NCBI GenBank assembly: GCA_019752835.1
Contig: JAIELR010000252.1
Span: 1 to 6,811, forward strand
Direction: 5' to 3'
Source: Gammaproteobacteria bacterium
GTDB taxonomy: Bacteria > Pseudomonadota > Gammaproteobacteria > UBA1113
Length of the DNA stretch: 6,811 bases
In this document: positions 1 through 4,911 of the stretch, one piece after another
Layout: each line of letters opens with the position of its first letter
How positions within the stretch are numbered: position 1 is the first letter of the stretch
Notes under the pieces: model-generated
Databases searched by the model: none
Told to the model about the DNA's origin: nothing
Seen by the model: only the letters and a program-made list of their open reading frames with translations
Made by a program: the position numbers and the translations under genes

Positions 1-318
1 TAATGCTTGGGCAATACGCTGATGTCTGGCTGCTTCTTGTGCTTTAGTTTCGCCATAATTTATACAAAGATTTCCTTGATCATCTTTATCTGCAAAACCA
101 TTGCCACCATCAAATTCCAACACATTCCATGAAAGAAATTTTACAGGTTTTTTCTTTTTTCCAACAGCGATGGAGGTGACAAAGGGGAGGTGATCTGAAT
201 AAACTCGATTATAATTTTTACGAGCACCTTGAGGTGTGGTTAAACCCGGGTGGTATGGTACAAGATCGTACGTGCCCTGATTAAGATTCTTTTCGATGAT
301 AATTTTTTCATTAGCCAT
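1..318 (-). CDS. Partial EEP (endonuclease/exonuclease/phosphatase)-like protein, N-terminal 106 codons
   Basis: The open frame runs off the left edge of the window, so only residues 1-106 are visible. The start is ATG at 318. An in-frame TAA lies at 331-333, and an AAGGTGAAG Shine-Dalgarno-like stretch sits a few bases upstream of the ATG. Two motifs of the DNase I-like EEP superfamily can be read: SDHLP at residues 41-45 (in EEP enzymes, the C-terminal motif with the general-base His) and SWNV at 63-66 (normally the N-terminal motif with the metal-binding Asn). Each is followed or preceded by a beta-strand-like segment (FVTSIAV and VKFLSWNV), joined by a short Lys-rich turn. A basic/acidic helix with ARHQRIAQAL follows, where EEP proteins usually have a helix before the catalytic Glu. 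EEP members cut nucleic acids or remove phosphates from inositol lipids and other substrates. The substrate cannot be told here. No signal peptide is seen. The motif order is reversed relative to the normal family. The fold assignment is inference from two short motifs. Confidence 0.6.
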   Translation of the reverse strand, partial: MANEKIIIEKNLNQGTYDLVPYHPGLTTPQGARKNYNRVYSDHLPFVTSIAVGKKKKPVKFLSWNVLEFDGGNGFADKDDQGNLCINYGETKAQEAARHQRIAQAL

Positions 319-405
319 TCTTACTTCACCTTATTATAGTTTAGGTTTTGATTTTCTTTGAATTTTACCATTAGTGCCAAAGAAAATAAGTGGTTATTAT
401 CGTTG

Positions 406-426
406 CCAGTATTATATTAATACTGG
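406..426. repeat. Perfect 9-bp inverted repeat between the EEP-like and DUF1993 genes
   Basis: CCAGTATTA at 406-414 is the exact reverse complement of TAATACTGG at 418-426, with a 3-bp spacer. It lies about 90 bp upstream of the EEP-like start and 67 bp downstream of the DUF1993 stop. No T-run follows on either strand, so it is a poor intrinsic terminator. Its symmetry would suit a dimeric repressor upstream of the EEP-like gene. That role is inference. Confidence 0.5.
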
Positions 427-492
427 AGCTTAACACTATATGTGTACATATTTTACACCACTTACTATCGAGAAGCAACTATACTATAGACA

Positions 493-999
493 TTAAGCAC
501 CACCCAAAAAGTCCTGCTTACCCAATTCTACCCTATTATGACGCAAAATATCGTACGCCGTAGTCAAATGAAAATAGAAATTAGGAAATACAAATGACGT
601 TAAATAGGTGACCCCATCAAATTCAAATGTTTTATGAGGGAATTTGAGTTGTATCGTACGATTTTCACTTCCCGCCATTTTTTCAGCCGGAACACTCTCA
701 ATAAACTGCACCGTATTGGTAATACGCTCTTGCAATTCATCAAAGGTTTTTTCATTATCTTCAAAACGAGGTATTTCAATATCAGCCAAACGCGCAACAC
801 ACCCCTTTGCAGTATCACTGACTATTTGCACTTGCTTATCCAATGAAAACATATCAGGCGCTAATCGAGCATTAATAAAAATAGCGGGATCGATTTTTTT
901 CGCCTCAGCGTAAGCAGCCGCTTTCTTCAATATTGATGAAAAATTGGTTAACATATGTAAAAGTTGAGGTACTGTAACCTGATATATAGAGAATGACAT
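493..999 (-). CDS. DUF1993 family protein, complete
   Basis: This 168-residue protein matches the usual length of DUF1993 (PF09351) proteins and is recognisable along its whole length. It has an N-terminal helical segment (IYQVTVPQLLHMLTNFSSIL, residues 5-24) and a LAPDMFSLDKQV block at 46-57. The diagnostic C-terminal block NFYFHLTTAYDILRHNRVELGKQDFLG spans 140-166. The family is predicted to form a four-helix bundle related to DinB/YfiT. No enzymatic activity is firmly established for it, so no function is assigned. It has no signal peptide or membrane segment and is probably cytosolic. ATG at 999 is the natural start. The only G-rich ribosome-binding candidate (GGGGG at 1004-1008, read on the minus strand) sits within the 3' arm of a hairpin, which suggests structured control of translation. 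The gene lies 206 bp downstream of wbpA on the same strand, so read-through from wbpA is possible. Confidence 0.93.
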   Translation of the reverse strand: MSFSIYQVTVPQLLHMLTNFSSILKKAAAYAEAKKIDPAIFINARLAPDMFSLDKQVQIVSDTAKGCVARLADIEIPRFEDNEKTFDELQERITNTVQFIESVPAEKMAGSENRTIQLKFPHKTFEFDGVTYLTSFVFPNFYFHLTTAYDILRHNRVELGKQDFLGGA

Positions 1000-1004
1000 A
1001 AAAC

Positions 1005-1046
1005 CCCCGGGTGTAGAATTGATGGTTGAGCAAGTCTACACCGGGG
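1005..1046 (-). promoter_or_regulatory. GC-rich hairpin overlapping the DUF1993 ribosome-binding region
   Basis: Read on the minus strand, CCCCGGTGTAGA (1046-1035) pairs with TCTACACCCGGGG (1017-1005) over 12 bp with one bulged base, around a 17-nt loop. The 3' arm holds the G-run that would serve as Shine-Dalgarno, and TTTT then the ATG (999) follow directly. It could therefore hide the ribosome-binding site of DUF1993. It could also act as a weak intrinsic terminator or attenuator for transcripts coming from wbpA, since a GC stem followed by four Ts fits the pattern. The pairing is seen directly; the role is inference. Confidence 0.6.
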
Positions 1047-1206
1047 CTTGGTAAAAAAGCAAAAGTTGTTGCAAGGCTGGACAACTTCACATCTGGAACA
1101 AGACCAATGGCGTATAAATCGACATAGCCTTAGGTAATAAACGTAACCCTAATACCACACATTTGTATTGAATCGAAAAGAAGCATTGATCATGATAAAT
1201 AGCACA

Positions 1207-2511
1207 TCACGCCCTCACAATATTATCCGCCACCTGCTTATAAACACCTCTCGTATCAATAATCAATTTTGCGGATTTTTCTATCATCGCATAATCAACA
1301 TCCGTATGGTCCGTGGCCAATAAAATCGCATCATAAGAAGCCACGACGCTTGGGGTTAAGTCGATGGATTGAAGATCAAAATAATGCTCTCGCATTTTTG
1401 GAAAAACCAACACATGTGGGTCGGAATACGCAACATCAGCGCCTTTATCGCGCAGCATTTCCATGAGAATAACGGAGGGTGACTCTCTGACGTCTTCAAC
1501 ATTTTTCTTATACGCAATGCCTAATACCAACACACGGCTATCACGAACCGCTTTCCCTCTATCATTGAGGGCGCTGATCAATTTACCCATCACCCATTCA
1601 GGCATATAACTGTTAATTTCACCTGCTAATTCAATAAATCGGGTATTTAAACCATATTCGCGCGCTTTCCAGGTTAAATAAAAGGGATCAATGGGAATAC
1701 AATGTCCACCTAAGCCAGGCCCTGGATAATAGGGAACAAAGCCAAATGGCTTGGTTGCTGCGGCCGCAATGACCTCATAAATATCAATGTCCATTTTATC
1801 CGCAACCATTTTCATCTCATTGACGAGACCGATGTTGACGGCTCGATGTATATTTTCAAGTAATTTGGTCAATTCAGCTGCGCGTGTTGAGCTCACGGGA
1901 ACAACGCGTCCAATAATGGAGCCATACAAGGCTAAGCCCACTTCAAGACACGCTGGGGTTATACCGCCGCATACTTTAGGGATAGTGGCTGTATCAAAAT
2001 TAGGATTGCCTGGATCCTCGCGTTCGGGCGAAAAAACCAGAAAAATATCTTCACCCACTTTAAAACCCCGGCTTTCAATGCGTGGTTTTAACTCTTCGTC
2101 AGTTGTTCCGGGATAGGTGGTACTTTCCAGCGAAACGATTTGCCCTTTTTTCAAATGAGGAACAATGCTGTCAACGGTGTCAAATACAAAGCTTAAATCG
2201 GGATCTCGGTATTTGTTCAATGGAGTAGGAACACACAAAATGATTGCGTCCACATTATGAATCTCAGCAATTTTGCTCGTCGCCCTATAGTTTGACTTGA
2301 CACGAGTAAGCTTAGCGGAGGGAATATGCCCGATATAACTTTCTGCATCATTTAATTTTTGCACTTTTTGTGCGTCGATATCAAAGCCAACGACTTGGTA
2401 ACCCATATCAGCATAACGCAAGAGTAACGGCAATCCAACGTACCCTAAACCCACTATCCCAATAACTGCCTGTTTATTTTTACACCTGTCAATGACATAT
2501 TGTTTAAACAT
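1207..2511 (-). CDS. wbpA: UDP-N-acetyl-D-glucosamine 6-dehydrogenase (WbpA type)
   Basis: This 434-residue protein is full length for WbpA (about 436 aa). It belongs to the UDP-glucose/GDP-mannose dehydrogenase family, which oxidises the C6 hydroxyl of a UDP-sugar to a carboxylate using two NAD+. The Rossmann dinucleotide motif GLGYVGLP is at 21-28. VPTPLNK is at 94-100, ESTTYPGTT at 129-137 and SPERE at 161-165. The helix with Lys216/Asn220 (ELTKLLEN) and the active-site block [13 protein letters not shown] at 264-276 follow; Cys271 is the expected nucleophile and Asp275 a partner. The C-terminal domain has [15 protein letters not shown] (331-345) and DTRG (419-422). The [20 protein letters not shown] wording is that of WbpA/WbpO/TviB-like enzymes, so a UDP-GlcNAc substrate is likely but UDP-GalNAc is possible. 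The product would feed O-antigen or other surface glycans. It stands alone here, without glycosyltransferases or the other Wbp enzymes. The start ATG at 2511 has AAGGGA (2522-2527) about 10 nt upstream. Confidence 0.92.
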   Translation of the reverse strand: MFKQYVIDRCKNKQAVIGIVGLGYVGLPLLLRYADMGYQVVGFDIDAQKVQKLNDAESYIGHIPSAKLTRVKSNYRATSKIAEIHNVDAIILCVPTPLNKYRDPDLSFVFDTVDSIVPHLKKGQIVSLESTTYPGTTDEELKPRIESRGFKVGEDIFLVFSPEREDPGNPNFDTATIPKVCGGITPACLEVGLALYGSIIGRVVPVSSTRAAELTKLLENIHRAVNIGLVNEMKMVADKMDIDIYEVIAAAATKPFGFVPYYPGPGLGGHCIPIDPFYLTWKAREYGLNTRFIELAGEINSYMPEWVMGKLISALNDRGKAVRDSRVLVLGIAYKKNVEDVRESPSVILMEMLRDKGADVAYSDPHVLVFPKMREHYFDLQSIDLTPSVVASYDAILLATDHTDVDYAMIEKSAKLIIDTRGVYKQVADNIVRA

Positions 2512-2525
2512 AAAAAAATTTTCCC

Positions 2526-2553
2526 TTGATATAAAGAAGAGTGTTATTATAAA
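2526..2553 (+). promoter_or_regulatory. Sigma70-like promoter for the MFS gene
   Basis: TTGATA (2526-2531) and TATAAA (2548-2553) are each one base from consensus and are separated by 16 bp. Transcription would begin near 2560 and give a leader of about 220 nt that contains the whole 146-bp palindrome before the MFS start at 2782. Promoter activity is inferred from the boxes only. Confidence 0.5.
2546..2551 (-). promoter_or_regulatory. Perfect -10 box for wbpA
   Basis: The minus strand reads TATAAT exactly here, 34 bp upstream of the wbpA ATG. This is a reasonable distance for a transcript that includes the AAGGGA ribosome-binding site. No good -35 box lies at 16-18 bp; TTGCAA at 2573-2578 is 21 bp away, which is too far. 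The box overlaps the -10 of the opposing promoter, so the two genes may compete for RNA polymerase. Confidence 0.4.
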
Positions 2554-2581
2554 ATGAGTGCAAAATCATTTGTTGCAAGCA

Positions 2582-2727
2582 TTATACTGCTCGCAATTGG
2601 ATTTGCGGCTAGGCGCTGTTGATGTAGGGGCAACCCCCCGTGGTTGCCCGTCTTCGGGTTGGCACGGGGGCCGACCCTACATAAGTCGACAGCAACAACG
2701 CCGCAGATTCAAGTCCGAGCAGTATAA
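2582..2727. repeat. 146-bp imperfect palindrome, REP/MITE-like element
   Basis: The outer ends are perfect 12-bp inverted repeats, TTATACTGCTCG (2582-2593) and CGAGCAGTATAA (2716-2727). Inside, the arms stay similar (GGATTTGCGGC against the complement of GCCGCAGATTC) and then diverge slightly. A GC-rich core between ATGTAGGG (2622-2629) and CCCTACAT (2675-2682) closes on a TCTTCGGG-type loop near 2651-2657. The core resembles the GTAGGGGC.CCCCCGTGG.GCCC palindromes scattered through many bacterial genomes; that likeness is from memory and was not searched. No transposase is present, so any movement would have needed one in trans. As RNA it would fold into one long hairpin in the MFS leader. 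Confidence 0.8.
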
Positions 2728-2781
2728 CAACTCAGAAAAGACAGCGCAAACACCACACTATCCCGTAAGGAAATAATTACC

Positions 2782-4065
2782 ATGCGCTCAGCGCAATACT
2801 TCATTAATAAACGCATATTATCTCTGCTAATACTGTTACTTTGTGCCAGCTTCCTTTTTTACAAGTACATTTTGCAGGTCTTCCCGGGGATTATAACCAC
2901 CGAGCTCATGCAAGAGTATCATCTCACCGGGGTGGGTCTTGGTAATCTTGCCGCAACTTTTTATTACGCTTATATGATTATGCAATTATTTGTCGGCATA
3001 CTCCTTGATAAATGGAGCACACGCAAATTAACCTCTGCGGCTATTTTGGTCTGCGGTATTGGAACGATCGCCTTTTCGCAGAGCCATACAGCAATGACAG
3101 CAGGTATTTCACGGTTTATGATGGGAGTTGGTGTCTCCTTCTCAACCGTTGCCTATTTAAAAGTCGCTGCGTTATGGTTTCCAGCAAATCGCTATGCCTT
3201 AGTGAGTGGCTTACTTGCGACAGCTGCCATGGCGGGTGCGATATTTGGCGAAGCCCCTCTTTCTTTTTTCATGAACAGCATAGGATGGCGCCCCGCATTA
3301 CTGTATGTAGGCTATGGAGGGGTAATCCTCGCCCTACTCTTTTGGCTGATAGTCCGTGATTCGCCCGTCAAAACAACCGTAAAAACAGCCCCTATCGTTT
3401 TAAATTGGCGCGCAATCGCTGCCGTGTTGACCAATAGGCAAAACTGGCTCTTGACCTTATATAGCGGTCTAGCCTTTTCGCCACTCGCCATTTTGGGCGG
3501 ATTATGGGGCAATCCGTTCATTCAAGAACTTTACCACTTAGATGCGACCAGTGCTGGCAGCCTCGTTTCACTTTCCTTTATTGGCTTAGGCTTAGGCAGT
3601 CCACTATTAGGCGCCTTAGCAGATTATACCGGTCATCGATTAGTACTCATGTTCTACAGCACGGCATTAAGCTTGGTGAGTATCTGCTTCGTTATCTATT
3701 GGCCAGGGTTACCGCTATGGTTGGCAAGCACCCTTTTCTTGAGTTTTGGTTTCTTTTTAGGTGGATTTATGCTCGCTTTCACCGTAGGTAAAGAAATGAA
3801 TCGTTTAGCATTGGCCGGAACCGTGATTGCCATGATCAATGCCAGTGATGCATTTCTTGATGCGATCACAGAACCTGCGATTGGTAAATTTTTAGACTGG
3901 CGCTCTGGTAATGTGCTTGTTAATGGAGCCTATCACTTTACCGTGACCGATTATCGGTATGCGCTGAGCATCTTGCCGATTTATTTGTTTTTGTCCTTAT
4001 TGTGCTTGGTGGGATTGAAGCGTAGCCCGAATGCAGCGCAGCGTAATCTGGGAAAAGACATTTAA
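2782..4065 (+). CDS. Major facilitator superfamily transporter
   Basis: This is a 427-residue inner-membrane protein with about twelve hydrophobic segments in two halves. They are separated by a hydrophilic stretch at roughly 192-210. The MFS signature between TM2 and TM3 is visible as GILLDKWSTRK (72-82). Its copy in the second half is GALADYTGHR (277-286). RFMMGVGVSFSTVAYLK (111-127) corresponds to TM4, with its usual Arg. The N-terminal wording (FYKYILQVFPGIITTELMQEYHLTGVGLGNLAATFYYAY) is like transporters common in Legionella and Coxiella, some of which carry amino acids or organic acids. The substrate here cannot be assigned. The start ATG at 2782 is preceded by TAAGGA (2766-2771) with 10 nt spacing. 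The gene is divergent from wbpA, follows the palindromic element in its leader, and ends at its own terminator. Confidence 0.93.
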   Translation: MRSAQYFINKRILSLLILLLCASFLFYKYILQVFPGIITTELMQEYHLTGVGLGNLAATFYYAYMIMQLFVGILLDKWSTRKLTSAAILVCGIGTIAFSQSHTAMTAGISRFMMGVGVSFSTVAYLKVAALWFPANRYALVSGLLATAAMAGAIFGEAPLSFFMNSIGWRPALLYVGYGGVILALLFWLIVRDSPVKTTVKTAPIVLNWRAIAAVLTNRQNWLLTLYSGLAFSPLAILGGLWGNPFIQELYHLDATSAGSLVSLSFIGLGLGSPLLGALADYTGHRLVLMFYSTALSLVSICFVIYWPGLPLWLASTLFLSFGFFLGGFMLAFTVGKEMNRLALAGTVIAMINASDAFLDAITEPAIGKFLDWRSGNVLVNGAYHFTVTDYRYALSILPIYLFLSLLCLVGLKRSPNAAQRNLGKDI

Positions 4066-4101
4066 CAGGATTCCATTCCCCGGATTGCGCTGCGCTTTTT
4101 T
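4035..4101 (+). terminator. Intrinsic terminator of the MFS gene, left arm inside the CDS
   Basis: AGCGCAGCGTAATCTGGGAA (4035-4054) pairs with 4076-4096 over about 20 positions, allowing two G-U pairs and one bulged C. Six Ts follow at 4096-4101. The loop (4055-4075) contains the MFS stop codon TAA at 4063-4065. The stem, loop and T-run are seen directly, and termination is the standard reading. Confidence 0.75.
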
Positions 4102-4176
4102 ATCTGGATGTTTATCGGCTTAATTATTTATTTTACCTATAGTCGTCACCATAGTTTGGTGAAGAGCGATAAGTAA
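4078..4176 (+). pseudogene. C-terminal remnant of an APC-family amino acid permease
   Basis: The frame from 4078 to the TAA at 4174-4176 reads PRIALRFFIWMFIGLIIYF followed by TYSRHHSLVKSDK. This is the typical ending of APC-superfamily (CAT/YfnA-like) amino acid permeases: an Arg-containing loop, a last membrane segment of the type FIWMFIGLIIYF, then Y-S-R-H-H-S and a short basic tail. No start codon or permease sequence precedes it; upstream lies the end of the MFS gene. The remnant is in the same frame as the MFS gene, directly after its stop plus a few codons. It therefore looks like the tail of a second transporter gene whose body was deleted. The permease assignment comes from pattern recognition of about 30 residues and could be a coincidence of hydrophobic sequence. 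Confidence 0.55.
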
Positions 4177-4189
4177 AAAATAGCAATGC

Positions 4190-4218
4190 TTGAATGCATA
4201 AGCCAAACAACCTATAAT
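4190..4218 (+). promoter_or_regulatory. Distal sigma70-like promoter of the three-gene accessory set
   Basis: TTGAAT (4190-4195) and a perfect TATAAT (4213-4218) are 17 bp apart. Transcription would start near 4225, about 145 nt before the first likely start codon (4370). The leader would contain a 37-codon open frame at 4248-4361. Confidence 0.5.
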
Positions 4219-4305
4219 GACTTATCTTCATTTTCAAAGACAAGATTATGTATGTTAGTTATATTACCTCTTCGCCTCCATTCATTTGGACTTCAGACCC
4301 TGAAT

Positions 4306-4334
4306 TTGAATTAATGGAATATATTATATATACT
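4306..4334 (+). promoter_or_regulatory. Proximal sigma70-like promoter of the accessory set
   Basis: TTGAAT (4306-4311), the same -35 hexamer as in the distal promoter, is 17 bp from TATACT (4329-4334), one base from consensus. A start near 4341 would give a leader of about 29 nt carrying the GAGG ribosome-binding site of the gene at 4370. The -10 lies within a TATATA-CTAGA-TATATA inverted repeat (4327-4343) that could be an operator. Confidence 0.55.
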
Positions 4335-4343
4335 AGATATATA
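4327..4343. promoter_or_regulatory. Candidate operator: TATATA inverted repeat over the -10 and start site
   Basis: TATATA at 4327-4332 and 4338-4343 flank CTAGA. The repeat covers the proximal -10 and the expected transcription start. The first gene downstream encodes a ribbon-helix-helix-like protein, a class that often represses its own promoter through short palindromes. AT-rich DNA makes such repeats easily by chance, so support is weak. Confidence 0.25.
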
Positions 4344-4369
4344 CAATACTACATAAAGTGAGGTTTATC

Positions 4370-4597
4370 ATGTCCGCATTAACCAAAGTTTCAATGAATC
4401 TTGCCGATAGAGACATTAAAAATACTGAAATCGTTCGTCAATTGTTTCACGTTCGAACCAATGCTGATGCGGTAAGTGCAGCCCTTGGCATTACACGCTC
4501 GCTTGGTGAAATGGTTAAAAATGGCGATGAAATACTGATAAGAAACAAAAAAGGTGAAACAGCAAAAATCTTAATACCTGGATTGACCGATGAATAA
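4370..4597 (+). CDS. Small ribbon-helix-helix-like protein, putative DNA-binding regulator
   Basis: The protein has 75 residues from ATG 4370. An in-frame GTG at 4358 would add four residues. ATG is preferred because GAGG (4360-4363) sits 6 nt before it, and that GAGG would lie inside the coding part if GTG were used. The layout fits a MetJ/Arc/CopG-like fold: a short strand (TKVSMNL, 5-11), a helix (about 14-29, DIKNTEIVRQLFHVRT), a turn, and a second helix (about 31-50, NADAVSAALGITRSLGEMVK). A strand pair (EILIRNKKG...AKILIPG) then carries the sequence to the end. The AVSAAL-ITRSL wording is like small RHH-type regulators and antitoxins, but no specific family is recognised. It is the first gene after the promoters and overlaps the next gene by 8 nt, so autoregulation of the set is a reasonable inference. 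It could also be an antitoxin. Confidence 0.65.
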   Translation: MSALTKVSMNLADRDIKNTEIVRQLFHVRTNADAVSAALGITRSLGEMVKNGDEILIRNKKGETAKILIPGLTDE

Positions 4598-4856
4598 AAA
4601 TGAACTTAATCAAGCGATAGATTGGGGTACCCTCTCTGAGCACACAACCCACTGGTCACTTAAAGGTGGGCCCATTATTAATCATCAAAATAAAGGGGTT
4701 TATATGAGTGGAGTATGGATGCTAGGTGGTATTGGTATCATTTCCTTACTTGGTATAATAGGACTTTCAGCTTGTCAAAAAGAAATTCCTCAAGCCCTAA
4801 TCGCTTTGGGTTCAGTTGCGGTGGGTGCTTTAGGAGGTTTATTTACTCATAAGTAG
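4590..4856 (+). CDS. Small two-TM membrane protein, function unknown
   Basis: The 88-residue frame starts at ATG 4590, which overlaps the stop of the preceding gene (shared ATGAATAA), suggesting translational coupling. A polar N-terminal stretch of about 40 residues is followed by two hydrophobic segments: about 41-61 (GVWMLGGIGIISLLGIIGLSA) and 69-85 (ALIALGSVAVGALGGLF). A short CQKEIPQ turn lies between them, giving a helical hairpin rich in Gly. A second start is credible: ATG 4704 (Met39) has AAAGGGG (4692-4698) 5 nt upstream, a better ribosome-binding site than the one before 4590. It would give a 50-residue protein made of little more than the two membrane segments. The hairpin layout resembles small phage-type or holin-like proteins and some membrane-acting toxins, but no family is recognised. 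It lies between a regulator-like gene and a large unknown protein. Confidence 0.6.
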   Translation: MNKNELNQAIDWGTLSEHTTHWSLKGGPIINHQNKGVYMSGVWMLGGIGIISLLGIIGLSACQKEIPQALIALGSVAVGALGGLFTHK

Positions 4857-4911
4857 GCGTTATGATGAGTTTACTTGAGCACAAATACATAGTGAACAGG
4901 AGTTTTATTTT

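Noticed and set aside
333..362. TTCAAA-N18-TATAAT promoter for the EEP-like gene on the minus strand
   Set aside because: The -10 is only 15 bp before the start codon, so the transcript would begin inside or after the ribosome-binding site, and the -35 is weak.
905..1090. A 61-codon minus-strand frame starting upstream of DUF1993
   Set aside because: It overlaps the recognised DUF1993 gene in another frame, starts with GTG without a ribosome-binding site, and is partly built of the hairpin arms.
1149..1157. Extended -10-like TGGTATTAG on the minus strand upstream of DUF1993
   Set aside because: It matches only four of six -10 bases and has no usable -35 at 17 bp.
2554..2622. A 22-codon hydrophobic frame, [20 protein letters not shown] followed by RC
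   Set aside because: It starts at or before the likely transcription start of the plus-strand promoter, lacks a well-spaced ribosome-binding site, and its second half is the palindrome arm.
2558..2776. A 72-codon plus-strand frame across the palindrome
   Set aside because: Most of it is the GC-rich repeat, its composition is not protein-like, and it runs into the MFS ribosome-binding site.
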